A DNA stretch of 64,000 nucleotides from Neokomagataea anthophila (GCF_018122595.1 NZ_JAGRQH010000003.1:1-64000), one strand, 5' to 3'; positions 1-9,118 are shown, counted from the first letter of the stretch. Translations and numbers: made by a program. Notes: generated by a model from the sequence alone, not told the origin.

Positions 1-65
1 CCCATGATGCCCATGATGCCCATGATGCCCATGATGCCCATGATGCCCATGATGCCCATGATGCT
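1..65 (+). repeat. 9-bp tandem repeat (CCCATGATG), coding for His-Asp-Ala
   Basis: The unit CCCATGATG is repeated about seven times without a mismatch and continues beyond the left edge. In the reading frame of the gene ending at 194 it encodes HDA repeats. Copy-number change would alter protein length by three residues without shifting the frame. It has no spacers, so it is not a CRISPR array. Confidence 0.95.
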
Positions 66-194
66 GCAGCGTCGGGTGTCGTAGAGTATGAAGAGCGCTT
101 GGCGCGTTTAACGTCCGAAAACTTGACGCTTAAAAGCGAGTTGGGCGAAGTTTTGGAAGAGTTACGGCGTTTAAGAAAACTTTTGCCGGTTTGA
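1..194 (+). CDS. C-terminal end of a probable MerR-family regulator (partial)
   Basis: An open frame enters from the left edge and stops at TGA 192-194. Its first part is at least seven copies of a His-Asp-Ala tripeptide encoded by a perfect 9-bp tandem repeat. It then ends in a charged, leucine-rich helix (YEERLARLTSENLTLKSEL, then a short tail ending in RKLLPV). A C-terminal coiled-coil helix of this kind is typical of alphaproteobacterial MerR-type regulators found next to ihfA, and a tRNA-Pro often follows that pair; the tRNA is present here. The DNA-binding half is outside the window, so the family is inferred from tail and context only. Confidence 0.45.
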   Translation, partial: HDAHDAHDAHDAHDAHDAHDAAASGVVEYEERLARLTSENLTLKSELGEVLEELRRLRKLLPV

Positions 195-252
195 GTAAAT
201 CTGCCCCATTGCGCAATGGGGCAGACACTGCTACATAACCGCCACCGCAGGA

Positions 253-329
253 CGGGCAGTAGCGCAGCCTGGTAGCGCATCAGTCTGGGGGACTGGGGGT
301 CGTGGGTTCGAATCCCGCCTGCCCGACCA
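253..329 (+). tRNA. tRNA-Pro (anticodon GGG)
   Basis: The acceptor stem CGGGCAG pairs with CTGCCCG at 319-325 and is followed by encoded ACCA. The anticodon arm has loop CTGGGGG, giving anticodon GGG, and the T arm contains GGTTCGAATCC. The strand and length fit a normal 77-nt tRNA. Confidence 0.97.
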
Positions 330-353
330 GTCCTGCGGTAATTTTCTTACAAG

Positions 354-1466
354 TTATGCATTGTCAGAGACCTCATCGGGTGTACCGATGATCGTTTCTG
401 TTTTGTCGCTGGTCCAGAGCATCCACAACAGATGCAGTGAGGCCATGATGGCTGGGCCAAGGAATAGGCCGAGCAGCCCCCAAGTTTCTGCGCCGCCGAG
501 AATGCCGAGCAAGACCCAAAGGAAGGGTAGTTGTGTGCTGCCGCCAATAAGGGCAGGGCGAATGAAGTGATCGGCTACGAAGATAACAATTGAGCCTAAT
601 GCAGCGACGATGATTGCGCTGACCATTCCGCTTTTGATGAGCAGCAGAAGAACGACGATACCAACTGTAGGCCATGCCAGAAGAGGGATCATGGCAGCGA
701 CTGCGGTAATCATAGCAAAAATCAGAGGCTGTGGTGCGCCTGTGAGTGCGTACGCAATGCCCATGATCACGCCTTCGCCGAGGCCGACAAGAACAAGCCC
801 GGATACAGTGCCGTGAACGGATGAGACGATTTGACGCGCGATGGTTTCGCCTTGTTTCCCGAAGAGGCGCTGTGAGCCTAGCAGGGCTTTGCGGATGACG
901 TAGTCACCGTCTTTCAAAAGGAAAAAGAGCGTCAGCATCGAGAAGCTGAAGACCATACCGCGTTGGGCGAGTTGTGAACCTACCTGACGCGTGACCTGCA
1001 TACTATGGCCGACATCCACGGAATGCATAAAATTAGAGACGCGTTCTGGACTTGTGAGATGTGCCTGCCACCAATTGGATGCTTGGGTGGAGAGGAAAGG
1101 TAGGCGGCCGAGCCATTCTGGGGCGGGAATGCCATTATGGCGTACATCATCGACCCATAGGAGAACGCTATGGGCTTCATCCGCGATTTTAACGCCGAGG
1201 AGTGACAAGGGGGCTAGGAAAATCAGCGCAACAGCAACGGTAAACAGCAGTGGAAGCCACTCGCCGGTACCGAATTTGCGTTCTAGATTTTTGTATAGTG
1301 GCCATAGGGCGATGGCAAAAACGCTGCCCCATAAGAGGGCCGGGAGGAAGTTGTGAAGAGTGTATAAAGCGATGGCGACGAAGAACAGAGCAAGAAAGCC
1401 GCGTGCTCGTCGCTGCAATACGCTTTTGGATACATCCTCGTTGATGGTCGAAGGTGTTTCGGTCAT
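354..1466 (-). CDS. AI-2E family transporter (PerM/YdiK-like membrane protein)
   Basis: This 370-residue polytopic membrane protein fits the AI-2E exporter superfamily (formerly UPF0118) in length and layout. Two hydrophobic segments lie at about 25-75, a long soluble loop at about 80-165, and several further membrane spans after 175, including the glycine-rich GLVLVGLGEGVIMG stretch and a hydrophobic C-terminal region with GIVVLLLLIKSG. Members are thought to move small molecules or ions across the inner membrane, and substrates are rarely known. The gene follows the DUF3574 gene on the same strand after about 95 bp and ends 25 bp from tRNA-Pro on the other strand. No specific substrate can be assigned. 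Confidence 0.85.
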   Translation of the reverse strand: MTETPSTINEDVSKSVLQRRARGFLALFFVAIALYTLHNFLPALLWGSVFAIALWPLYKNLERKFGTGEWLPLLFTVAVALIFLAPLSLLGVKIADEAHSVLLWVDDVRHNGIPAPEWLGRLPFLSTQASNWWQAHLTSPERVSNFMHSVDVGHSMQVTRQVGSQLAQRGMVFSFSMLTLFFLLKDGDYVIRKALLGSQRLFGKQGETIARQIVSSVHGTVSGLVLVGLGEGVIMGIAYALTGAPQPLIFAMITAVAAMIPLLAWPTVGIVVLLLLIKSGMVSAIIVAALGSIVIFVADHFIRPALIGGSTQLPFLWVLLGILGGAETWGLLGLFLGPAIMASLHLLWMLWTSDKTETIIGTPDEVSDNA

Positions 1467-1560
1467 TGAAGCCTCATGTCAGTAAGCGCGCTATCAGCAC
1501 TATCACAAAAGATAAGAACGCCTAAGAGTGGCTAGAGGCTGCAATGATATTCAGGTTGGA

Positions 1561-1992
1561 TTAGAAAGAAGCGCACTCGTTTTCGATGGTTAAGCCAACG
1601 GATTGTTGATCAAAATCTTGCTTATAGCGCTCTCGAATGAGCGTGATGTCGTGCTGAAGATTGGGGCGATCAGGTGTTGCGATCCATAAGACGCGGGATG
1701 GTTCATGTGTGATGGCACCGGTCTGGGTATCGCGCCATTGTCCATCGGCCGAAAGAATAGAGTAACCCGCTGGGAAAAGGGGGGTGATGACATTTTGCGT
1801 AAAGCCTTGCCATTCTGCGTCTGAGATGGGCTGGCCATTAGGCTTTGTGAGGCCGAACATCATGTGAATATCCAGCATTTTGGTGGCCCTCATGGAGAGG
1901 CAAAGGCTGGGCACAACGTTTACAGGAGCAATGCAGCCGCCGAGGGTAAGGGGGAGAAGGCAGGCGGTGAGCAGGGAGCGTAATGTCATCAT
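1561..1992 (-). CDS. DUF3574-type putative lipoprotein
   Basis: A 143-residue protein with a lipoprotein signal at the N-terminus (hydrophobic stretch then lipobox LGGC, Cys19), so it is probably anchored in the envelope. The body resembles DUF3574: MFGLTKPNGQPISDAEW, VITPLFPAGYSIL and GQWRDTQTG are the signature-like stretches, and the C-terminal part contains YKQDFDQQSVG. The function of the family is unknown. The first ATG overlaps the stop of the upstream Nudix gene (ATGA), so the two are translationally coupled; a second ATG follows immediately. Confidence 0.75.
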   Translation of the reverse strand: MMTLRSLLTACLLPLTLGGCIAPVNVVPSLCLSMRATKMLDIHMMFGLTKPNGQPISDAEWQGFTQNVITPLFPAGYSILSADGQWRDTQTGAITHEPSRVLWIATPDRPNLQHDITLIRERYKQDFDQQSVGLTIENECASF

Positions 1993-2852
1993 GATGCAAT
2001 CGGATGTAGAGCGTTATGGATGAGGGTGTGATCTTGTGGTGAAAATAGGCCGCGGCGTAAAAAGAGATCAATCAGCACAAGATTAACGTTGAATTTGAAA
2101 TCATGCGTGCTGCGTACGCGTTCGAAAACCTCCATCAGAGGGAGGAGGTGGAAGCTTTCAACTTCACCATCATTGGGGGTCGGGCGGAATGTTTCGGGCA
2201 AGATGAGGTCGTAGCAGTGGAGAACATCCCGTCTAAGCCCCTCAGGGCGCTCCATAGCGTATTGGATGCGACTAACGGGTTTAGCCTGCTGAGCTAAGCT
2301 GGGAGGGATGCCTGCCTCTTCTTCGGCTTCTTTGATGACGGTTGTCGAAGGGGTAAGGCCCGCACTCATTCCCCCGGCAACGAGATGATCCAGTTTTCCA
2401 GGGTCGAGCTTTTTGTCCATACTCCGGCGCGCAACCCAGAGATGAGGGCCACGATTGGTTTCTACGAGGCCGTTGAGGTGAATACCTTCTGCCGCGAGGC
2501 CAAGAATAGGGATGGCGCCGCGATCAACCTGCCCGATGATGTCACCCGCCTTATTGCGAATATCAAAATCTTCATGGTGCAGTTTATAGAGGCCACGCTG
2601 CGCAAGAGTGAGTGCTAGGGGGCGTAAGGCACCTGTGTCTTGAATGCCGAGAATATTGCCCGTGTTGGCATTTAGGCTACGGAGTTCATGTGCAATATCG
2701 GGGGAGACCCATCCGATTTGTTCATCACGCCAGAAAAAGGGGGCGCGTTGTCCGGGCAGTTGGGCCTGATTACAGGCATGAATATGTTCAAGGAAGGGGG
2801 TGATGTGTGAGGTCATCGTTGGGTTGGTACTCGTAGCGCCAAATGGCGTCAT
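1989..2852 (-). CDS. Nudix hydrolase with N-terminal DUF4743
   Basis: A 287-residue protein in two parts: an N-terminal DUF4743-like region (FLEHIHACNQAQLPGQ, GWVSPDIAHEL) and a Nudix domain at about 125-270. The Nudix box reads GGMSAGLTPSTTVIKEAEEE then AGIP. It keeps the metal-binding glutamates, with Lys for the usual Arg and Leu for the first Glu, as in DUF4743-linked Nudix proteins. Family members hydrolyse nucleoside diphosphate derivatives, and the plant and fungal relatives act on damaged thiamine diphosphates; the substrate here is unknown. An ATG at 2816 (MTSHITPF) is an alternative start and neither has a clear Shine-Dalgarno site. It is divergent from the ABC exporter, 39 bp away. 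Confidence 0.8.
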   Translation of the reverse strand: MTPFGATSTNPTMTSHITPFLEHIHACNQAQLPGQRAPFFWRDEQIGWVSPDIAHELRSLNANTGNILGIQDTGALRPLALTLAQRGLYKLHHEDFDIRNKAGDIIGQVDRGAIPILGLAAEGIHLNGLVETNRGPHLWVARRSMDKKLDPGKLDHLVAGGMSAGLTPSTTVIKEAEEEAGIPPSLAQQAKPVSRIQYAMERPEGLRRDVLHCYDLILPETFRPTPNDGEVESFHLLPLMEVFERVRSTHDFKFNVNLVLIDLFLRRGLFSPQDHTLIHNALHPIAS

Positions 2853-2891
2853 GTTTGCAAAGACGGGATAGGCTACGGCATTATATCGCTC

Positions 2892-4688
2892 ATGCCCAAA
2901 ACATTCGATGCCCCTAAGGCTCTTTCCCTCGTTCAGTTATGGCCTTTGATCCGTCCCGAGCGACTGAGGGGATGTGCGCTCCGTGTGGCTAGTGCCATTA
3001 TATTGCTGGTTGTGGAGAGTGCGCTCACGGTTTGGGCACCGGTGGTGCTGAGTCGTATTGTTGGGGTGTTATCTGTGCGCCCTGAGATGAGAGCTGTATT
3101 GTGGCTTGTCGCAGAGTTTGCGGTGCTACGATGTGTGATCGCTTTAGCAACGCCTCTGCGGAATATCGTGTTTAAGCCGGTAGAATCAGAATTACAGCGC
3201 CGTTTGGCCTTGTTAGGTTTGCGGCATTTGCACGGCATGAGTGTGCGTTACCATTTGGACCGGCAGACGGGGGCTATTACACGAATTTTGGATCGTGGGG
3301 TTTCGGCTGTGGAGAGCGTATTGAACTTATTCTTGTTCAATGTGCTGCCCAATGTCTTAGAATTATTGATGACATTTGTGGTGATTATACGATTTTTTCA
3401 CGCACGGTATTTGTTGGTTCTGTTGGCGGCTATCGCGGTGTATTCGAGCATTTCTTATGCTTTTACCCGTGCGCGTATGGCGGCGCGGCGGCGGCGCAAT
3501 GTGTGTAGTGGTGCAGCGCAGCACCGTTTATTGGACAGTATTCTAAATTTTGAGACGGTACGCAGCTTCGGTAACGCGGATTATGAAATTCAGCGCTATG
3601 ATAAGGCGCAAAAAGTCTTTCGTGATGCTGACATACGGCTTAACTGGTTGGTTAATCTGTCGCAGGCAACGCGGGGGCTTTTGATTGCGCTGACAACGGC
3701 AATTTTGTTCGTTTTTGCGGCGCAAGACGTGATGCACCATCATCTCGGTGTCGCGCAGTTTGTTTTGATTGGGGCGTATTTACGCAGTCTGTATTCGGCT
3801 GTCGGTTCATTAAATTATGTCAGTGCGGGTTGGCAAAATGCGCGCGTAGATTTGGAAAATTATTTGGAGTTGTTGGCGCAACGTTCTGAAATTGCCCCCC
3901 CCCAAAACCCTATTCATATTCCTGCGAGATTGAAGGATGGGGGGGCGGCGTCTGTCGTGTTTGATGATGTTGCGTTTGGATATGATACTGATCGGCAAAT
4001 TTTGAAGGGTGTTACATTACGGGTGCCCGCAGGCTCGTCTTTAGCTGTGGTGGGGCATACGGGGTCGGGGAAGTCGACCTTAGGGCGTCTTTTGACGCGT
4101 GCGTTTGATGTATCTTCTGGGGTAGTGCAGGTCGATGGGCATGATGTGCGAGCGTTTGCAGAAGCGGATTTACAGCGCGTTATAGGAATCGTTCCGCAAG
4201 ACACGGTTTTGTTCAATGCGGGGATTGGCGAAAATATTGCGTATGGTTTTCCCGGTGCGGCTCAAAGTGCCATCGAGGATGCGGCAAGGCGGGCGCAAAT
4301 CCATGATTTTATCTGCACCTTACCTCAGGGCTATGAAACGGTTGTGGGAGAGCGTGGTTTAAAGCTCTCGGGTGGAGAGAAGCAGCGTGTGGCCATTGCG
4401 CGTGTATTGCTTAAAGACCCGCGTATTCTGCTGTTGGATGAGGCAACAAGCGCTTTGGATACGCAGACAGAGGCTGCCATACAACATGAGTTGGACGCTC
4501 TTTCACGGACGAGAACCACCGTGATTATCGCGCATCGTTTGTCCACGGTGGCCGGGGTTGATCAGATTATTGTTATGGATGAAGGGCGCATTATAGAGCG
4601 CGGAACCCATGCAGAATTATTGGATTTGGATGGGCAATATGCCAAAATGTGGCGAGCGCAGGGCGGCCAATTTACGATAAGGGCTTGA
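2892..4688 (+). CDS. Atm1/HMT1-type ABC exporter, fused membrane and ATPase domains
   Basis: A 598-residue half-transporter. Six hydrophobic segments fill residues about 25-310, followed by an ATP-binding domain with Walker A GHTGSGKST, Q-loop GIVPQDTVLFNAGIGENIAYG, signature LSGGEKQRVAIAR, Walker B ILLLDEATSALD and switch His in IIAHRLSTV. The GIGENIAYG pattern and overall sequence match Atm1-type exporters, which move glutathione-linked sulfur or metal compounds out of the cytoplasm. It should work as an inner-membrane homodimer. A role beside Fe-S metabolism is reasonable, since the suf operon is only about 9 kb away, but that is inference; a general multidrug or lipid exporter cannot be excluded. 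Confidence 0.78.
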   Translation: MPKTFDAPKALSLVQLWPLIRPERLRGCALRVASAIILLVVESALTVWAPVVLSRIVGVLSVRPEMRAVLWLVAEFAVLRCVIALATPLRNIVFKPVESELQRRLALLGLRHLHGMSVRYHLDRQTGAITRILDRGVSAVESVLNLFLFNVLPNVLELLMTFVVIIRFFHARYLLVLLAAIAVYSSISYAFTRARMAARRRRNVCSGAAQHRLLDSILNFETVRSFGNADYEIQRYDKAQKVFRDADIRLNWLVNLSQATRGLLIALTTAILFVFAAQDVMHHHLGVAQFVLIGAYLRSLYSAVGSLNYVSAGWQNARVDLENYLELLAQRSEIAPPQNPIHIPARLKDGGAASVVFDDVAFGYDTDRQILKGVTLRVPAGSSLAVVGHTGSGKSTLGRLLTRAFDVSSGVVQVDGHDVRAFAEADLQRVIGIVPQDTVLFNAGIGENIAYGFPGAAQSAIEDAARRAQIHDFICTLPQGYETVVGERGLKLSGGEKQRVAIARVLLKDPRILLLDEATSALDTQTEAAIQHELDALSRTRTTVIIAHRLSTVAGVDQIIVMDEGRIIERGTHAELLDLDGQYAKMWRAQGGQFTIRA

Positions 4689-4783
4689 CGGAAGGGCTAT
4701 CTTTCGCCATAAGCCGCGCCTGATTTACGGAACGCGCCGGGCACAGACGTCCAGCGTCATCCAGCATCGAGGAAAGTTCTCAT

Positions 4784-5086
4784 ATGTCTCGCCGTTGCCA
4801 AGTCACGGGCAAGGGCGTGCTGACGGGCAATAACGTCAGCCACGCCAATAACAAGTCCCGCCGTCGTTTCCTTCCGAATCTGCAAGAAGCCACGCTGGTT
4901 TCTGACATTCTCGGAGCATCAGTTCGTATGCGTTTGTCAACAAACGGCATTCGTACCATCGAACACAACGGTGGTTTGGATTCGTTCCTGCTTGGTACGC
5001 CTGATCGCAAGCTTCCTGTCGAAGCTAAGGTTATTAAGCGTCGTATTCTGCGTGTGCAGGAGCGCAAGGCCGTCCAGTCCGCCTGA
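4784..5086 (+). CDS. rpmB: 50S ribosomal protein L28
   Basis: A 100-residue protein starting [20 protein letters not shown], the diagnostic L28 N-terminus, with the internal [12 protein letters not shown] stretch. A good ribosome binding site (GAGGAAAG) lies about 7 bases before the ATG. It is a structural protein of the large ribosomal subunit. The 95-bp gap from the ABC gene probably holds its promoter. The length is that of the alphaproteobacterial form, longer at the C-terminus than the E. coli protein. Confidence 0.96.
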   Translation: MSRRCQVTGKGVLTGNNVSHANNKSRRRFLPNLQEATLVSDILGASVRMRLSTNGIRTIEHNGGLDSFLLGTPDRKLPVEAKVIKRRILRVQERKAVQSA

Positions 5087-5139
5087 AGGCTCTCAATGCC
5101 TGATGGCGTGTCAAGCTGAAAAATTTTCAGTTATCGGCA

Positions 5140-5151
5140 TTTTGGTATAGA
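5140..5151 (+). promoter_or_regulatory. Candidate extended -10 promoter for fusA
   Basis: TTTGGTATAGA contains an extended -10 (TGG followed by TATAGA at 5146-5151), with no convincing -35 box. Transcription from here would begin near 5158 and give a leader of about 130 nt before the fusA start, which contains the hairpins described at 5169-5270. Confidence 0.35.
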
Positions 5152-5168
5152 GATTGCACTTGAAAACC

Positions 5169-5270
5169 GTGGCGGTCTGGGTCATTCCACCGCCACTGGG
5201 ATATGTCAGGTTCAGCCCCTACGGGCTGCGGCGGAGGTGTTTCAGTTGAGGCTGAAGCACCTTTTATTGT
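5169..5270 (+). promoter_or_regulatory. Structured fusA leader with attenuator-like terminal hairpin
   Basis: Three inverted repeats follow one another. GTGGCGGT/ACCGCCAC occupies 5169-5176 and 5189-5196. CAGCCC/GGGCTG occupies 5213-5218 and 5223-5228 with a 4-nt loop. An 11-bp stem AGGTGTTTCAG/CTGAAGCACCT (5235-5245, 5252-5262, one T-G pair, 6-nt loop) is followed directly by TTTTATTGTATTTT. The last one has the form of an intrinsic terminator and sits just before the fusA ribosome binding site TTGGAGG (5274-5280). This suggests conditional termination or translational control of EF-G; no known riboswitch class is recognised. Confidence 0.55.
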
Positions 5271-5286
5271 ATTTTGGAGGTTATCC

Positions 5287-7389
5287 GTGTCCGAAACCGT
5301 TCAGGAAGCCAAATCGGCTCTCTCGAAGATCCGCAATATCGGTATTACCGCGCATATTGACGCCGGCAAGACCACAACAACCGAGCGTATCCTGTACTAC
5401 ACGGGCGTGTCTCACCGTATTGGTGAAGTGCATGACGGTAACACCACCACCGATTACATGGCGCAAGAACGTGAGCGTGGCATCACGATTACGTCCGCTG
5501 CTGTGACGTGTGAGTGGAACGGTAACCGCATCAACATCATTGATACGCCGGGCCATATTGACTTCAACATTGAAGTGAACCGTTCGCTCCGCGTGCTTGA
5601 CGGCGCTATCTTCGTGATTGAAGGCGTGGCCGGTGTTCAGCCGCAGTCTGAAACGAACTGGCGCTTGGCAGATCGTTACAACGTTCCGCGTATCATCTTC
5701 ATCAACAAGCTCGACCGTACGGGTGCGAACTTCGACTACGCTTTCAGCACGCTGAAAGAAAAGCTCGATATCGTTGCTATCCCGCTGCAGCTGCCGATTG
5801 GTGCTGAAGAAAACTTCGTCGGCGTAGTCGATCTGGTTGAAATGCGTGCGATCGTATGGGAAGGCGGCGAACTCGGCGCTAAGTTCCATTACGAAGAAAT
5901 CCCAGCTGACCTGAAGGAAAAGGCTGAGGAAGCTCGCCAGAACCTGCTCGACACAGCTCTGGCTGTTGATGATGCAGCTATGGAAGAGTACTTCGAAAAG
6001 GGTGAAGTGGACATCGCTACCCTGAAGAAGTGCATCAAGAAGGGTGCTGTCAGCGGCGAATTCCGTCCGGTCATGTGTGGTACGGCGTTTAAGAACAAGG
6101 GCGTTCAGCCTTTGCTTGACGCAGTAATCGACTACCTGCCAGCTCCGGATGAAGTTGAAGGTATTCGTATTGCTCCACCGGAAGACGAAGAAGTTGACGA
6201 AAACTTCCTGCCGATCGTTCCGGTTGACCCAGATGGTAAGTTCGCAGGTCTTGCGTTCAAGATCATCTCTGACAAATACGGTACGCTGACCTTCGTTCGC
6301 GTCTATCGTGGTGTTCTGAGCGTTGGTGATACAGTGCTGAACACGACGAAGGGCCACAAGGAACGTGTTGGCCGTATGTTCCAAATGCATGCTGACAAGC
6401 GTCAGGAAGTGAAGTCGGTTGGTGCCGGTGACATTGCTGCGTTCGTTGGTCTGAAGGACACGGTTACGGGTGATACGCTGGCAGACGCAGCTGACCCAGT
6501 TGTTCTGGAGCGTATGCAGTTCCCGGTTCCGGTGATCGACATTTCTGTTGAGCCGAAGACCAAGGATGCTGTTGAAAAGATGACGCTGGCTCTGCAGAAG
6601 CTGACGGCGGAAGATCCTTCCCTGCAGCTGAAGACAGACCAAGAAACGGGCCAGACCATTCTGTCCGGTATGGGTGAGCTTCACCTCGACATCATCGTTG
6701 ACCGTCTGCGTCGTGAATACAACGTTGACGCGAACATTGGTGCGCCGCAGGTGGCATATCGTGAGACGATCACGAAGCCATATGTTCACACCTACACCCA
6801 CAAGAAGCAGTCTGGTGGTTCGGGTCAGTACGCTGAAGTCAAGATTGAGTTCGCTCCTTCTGACAAGCCGGACGAAGTCATCTTCGAAAACAAGATTGTT
6901 GGTGGTGCGGTTCCTCGTGAATACATCCCGGCTGTTGAGAAGGGTATTCGTAACCAGTCCTCAACGGGTGTGATGGCAGGCTTCCCAACGGTGGACTTCA
7001 AGTTCACGTTGCTTGACGGTAAGTACCATGACGTTGACTCGTCGGCTCTGGCCTTCGAAATCGCGGCTAAGGCTTGCTTCCGTGAAGGTATGAAGCTGGC
7101 TGGTCCGGTTATTCTTGAGCCGATCATGGATGTGGAAATCACCACGCCGAACGATCACGTTGGTGACGTTGTAGGTGACTTGAACCGTCGTCGTGGTATC
7201 ATTCAGAGCCAAGAAACGTCAGGTTCAACGGTTATGATCCGTGCGCAGGTTCCGCTGAAGGAAATGTTTGGTTACATTTCACATCTGCGTTCTGCAACGA
7301 AGGGTCGTGCATCCTTCACCATGCAGTTCCATCACTACGATCCAGTGCCGCGCAACGTGGCAGAAGAGATCATGGCGCAGTCTTCCTGA
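5287..7389 (+). CDS. fusA: Translation elongation factor G
   Basis: The GTP-dependent translocase of the ribosome, 700 residues from the GTG at 5287, the usual EF-G length. G1 is [10 protein letters not shown], the switch I/II region contains [10 protein letters not shown] and DTPGHIDF, and G4 is NKLD. Domains II-V follow, with GMGELHLDI in domain III and [12 protein letters not shown] in domain V. GTG is chosen because TTGGAGG lies 6 bases upstream and the protein then begins just before the conserved [11 protein letters not shown]. Codon use is extremely biased, as expected for an abundant protein. The gene stands alone beside rpmB rather than in an rpsL-rpsG-fusA-tuf operon, and several positions differ from textbook EF-G ([24 protein letters not shown] for NKMD). 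Confidence 0.95.
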   Translation: MSETVQEAKSALSKIRNIGITAHIDAGKTTTTERILYYTGVSHRIGEVHDGNTTTDYMAQERERGITITSAAVTCEWNGNRINIIDTPGHIDFNIEVNRSLRVLDGAIFVIEGVAGVQPQSETNWRLADRYNVPRIIFINKLDRTGANFDYAFSTLKEKLDIVAIPLQLPIGAEENFVGVVDLVEMRAIVWEGGELGAKFHYEEIPADLKEKAEEARQNLLDTALAVDDAAMEEYFEKGEVDIATLKKCIKKGAVSGEFRPVMCGTAFKNKGVQPLLDAVIDYLPAPDEVEGIRIAPPEDEEVDENFLPIVPVDPDGKFAGLAFKIISDKYGTLTFVRVYRGVLSVGDTVLNTTKGHKERVGRMFQMHADKRQEVKSVGAGDIAAFVGLKDTVTGDTLADAADPVVLERMQFPVPVIDISVEPKTKDAVEKMTLALQKLTAEDPSLQLKTDQETGQTILSGMGELHLDIIVDRLRREYNVDANIGAPQVAYRETITKPYVHTYTHKKQSGGSGQYAEVKIEFAPSDKPDEVIFENKIVGGAVPREYIPAVEKGIRNQSSTGVMAGFPTVDFKFTLLDGKYHDVDSSALAFEIAAKACFREGMKLAGPVILEPIMDVEITTPNDHVGDVVGDLNRRRGIIQSQETSGSTVMIRAQVPLKEMFGYISHLRSATKGRASFTMQFHHYDPVPRNVAEEIMAQSS

Positions 7390-7417
7390 TTGCTCCATCC
7401 TCTTTAGGATACGAAAA

Positions 7418-7449
7418 AACCCCGTCAGTACTGCTGGCGGGGTTTTTTT
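7418..7449 (+). terminator. Rho-independent terminator after fusA
   Basis: CCCCGTCAG/CTGGCGGGG forms a 9-bp stem (one G-T pair) with loop TACTG, preceded by a run of A and followed by seven T. It lies 29 bp after the fusA stop. Because of the flanking A and T runs it could also end transcription of the opposing peptidase gene. Confidence 0.9.
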
Positions 7450-7516
7450 ATGCAATGTGCTGTGGTCGCGTTATGTGCTGGCAGGTGAGAGGGCCTCACC
7501 TGCCATGATTGTTGCG

Positions 7517-9118
7517 TTAGTGTAGGTTATCCGTTTTGCGGATGAAGGTTGCGACATTGTCGTGCAGTTGCTGCAGAGATTTCGGGTCCACATACACCAT
7601 ATGGCCGGAATCATACTGAGCGTATTCGATGTTCTTTTGCAGTGCAGCCGGAATGGGTAGGTGTTTCATCTCATACATACCCTCAAAATATGGGGTTGCG
7701 AGATCGTAATAGCCCGCGTTGAGCATAACATGCAGGTTGGGGTTGGTTTTCATCGCCATGGCGAGGTCAGCCATAACATTCGGGACGCCTTCGGAGGGAT
7801 AGCCGCTTGGTTGTGTGTGTTTGTTGTCCCAGTGTCCTGCTGCGGTATTGAACAGATGATATGCTTCATCTGAGCCATATTTGAGTGTTGTGCGGACATA
7901 GTCATTAAACAACGTGACGTAAGCAGAGCTAATGGCGCTAGATTGTGGATCGTATTCCACTTCCTTGCTCATGGGGTCGATTGTTGGGCTAGAATAGCGC
8001 GTGTCCAGACGGCCTGTTGCAGTGCCAGTCGTGGCTTGGAGTTGCTGCTCGAACTGGCCACCATTTACGCGCAGGTTAGATTTGAGAATATAATCTACAG
8101 GAAGGCCAGTATAATCGTGCAGTTTCTGAGCAATGGCTGTACGTTGTTGCTCTGACAGATCGCTGCCTTGTGCAAGTGCGAGTGTGTAGTCATTCAGAGC
8201 AAAGTGTTCGACTTCGGCAAGGAAGGTTTTGAGGTCCGGATGTGTGGCCGGGAGGGCCTTATGATACCATGCCGTGGCGGCATATGTTGGTAATGCTAGG
8301 ACGTAAGGATTATCGATGCCGGGGTTGAATTGTGGTGTATCTGCGCTGTTGTCGTAATTAAGAATTTGGGACAGCAGGATAACCCCGTTGAAGTCGATAT
8401 TCTGTTCTTGTTCTAAGTTATTGATGACCACAGCAGAACGCATTGTGCCGTAGCTCTCACCGAAAAGATATTTGGGTGAGTTGAAGCGGTCATATTTCCC
8501 TAAGAATTGCGCGATGAAATGCGTAAAGGCTTCGGCATCGCCATCAACGCCGAGGAAGGTTTTCGCAGCGTCTTTTCCGCCAATGCGTGAGAAACCTGTT
8601 CCGGGCGCATCAACAAAAACAACGTCTGATACATCGAGTAGAGATTGTGGGTTGTTGATGAGCTGGTATGGGGCAGCCGGAAGGTGTGTGTCACCTGGGG
8701 TATTCACGCGGCGTGGGCCAAATGTGCCCATATGTACCCATACAGAGGCTGATCCGGGGCCGCCATTATACAAGAACGTAATGGGGCGGCGTGCGGAAGG
8801 GGCGCCATCTTTGAAATATGCTGTGTAGAACATGGATGCGACGGGTGGGTTTTTCGCATCATCATCTTTTGGCTCAGGCAGTTTTACGCCGCGCTTGCTC
8901 AGTATGTCAGATGAGTCATCATATGAGGTGCCGTGGACGAGGATGGTCCCGGCAACGGCACGATAGGCAATGGTTGTCCCGTCCACCACAACAGTGCCGT
9001 GGGTTACGCTATCAGCGTTGGCGCTAACTGTTGATGCTGGCTGCTCAGGTGTAGCAGCCAGTACGGTGGAGGAAAGCATTGAAAATGCAAGACTAGAAAG
9101 AAGAGCTTTACGAAACAT
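7517..9118 (-). CDS. Secreted S10-family serine carboxypeptidase-like peptidase
   Basis: A 533-residue protein with a Sec signal peptide (MFRKALLSSLAFSMLSSTVLA). The alpha/beta-hydrolase catalytic set of peptidase family S10 is visible: the oxyanion GGPGSASVWVHMGTFGPR at about 117-134, nucleophile Ser in FGESYGTMRSA, Asp in LNAGYYDLATPYFEG and His in QYDSGHMVYVDP near the C-terminus. It should act in the periplasm or outside the cell on peptides or related esters. It is monocistronic, convergent with fusA, and about 80 bp from the PEP carboxylase gene, which lies upstream on the same strand. Confidence 0.88.
   Translation of the reverse strand: MFRKALLSSLAFSMLSSTVLAATPEQPASTVSANADSVTHGTVVVDGTTIAYRAVAGTILVHGTSYDDSSDILSKRGVKLPEPKDDDAKNPPVASMFYTAYFKDGAPSARRPITFLYNGGPGSASVWVHMGTFGPRRVNTPGDTHLPAAPYQLINNPQSLLDVSDVVFVDAPGTGFSRIGGKDAAKTFLGVDGDAEAFTHFIAQFLGKYDRFNSPKYLFGESYGTMRSAVVINNLEQEQNIDFNGVILLSQILNYDNSADTPQFNPGIDNPYVLALPTYAATAWYHKALPATHPDLKTFLAEVEHFALNDYTLALAQGSDLSEQQRTAIAQKLHDYTGLPVDYILKSNLRVNGGQFEQQLQATTGTATGRLDTRYSSPTIDPMSKEVEYDPQSSAISSAYVTLFNDYVRTTLKYGSDEAYHLFNTAAGHWDNKHTQPSGYPSEGVPNVMADLAMAMKTNPNLHVMLNAGYYDLATPYFEGMYEMKHLPIPAALQKNIEYAQYDSGHMVYVDPKSLQQLHDNVATFIRKTDNLH

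Noticed and set aside
1-66. Short repeat array as a possible CRISPR
   Set aside because: The units are contiguous 9-mers without spacers and lie in a reading frame.
5203-5286. In-frame ATG that would extend EF-G by 28 residues
   Set aside because: The extension would be read through the leader hairpins and the Shine-Dalgarno site TTGGAGG, and EF-G has its usual length from the GTG at 5287.
5281-6801. 506-codon open frame antisense to fusA
   Set aside because: It arises from the extreme codon bias of fusA, which avoids codons that read as stops on the other strand. The product is not protein-like and has no ribosome binding site.
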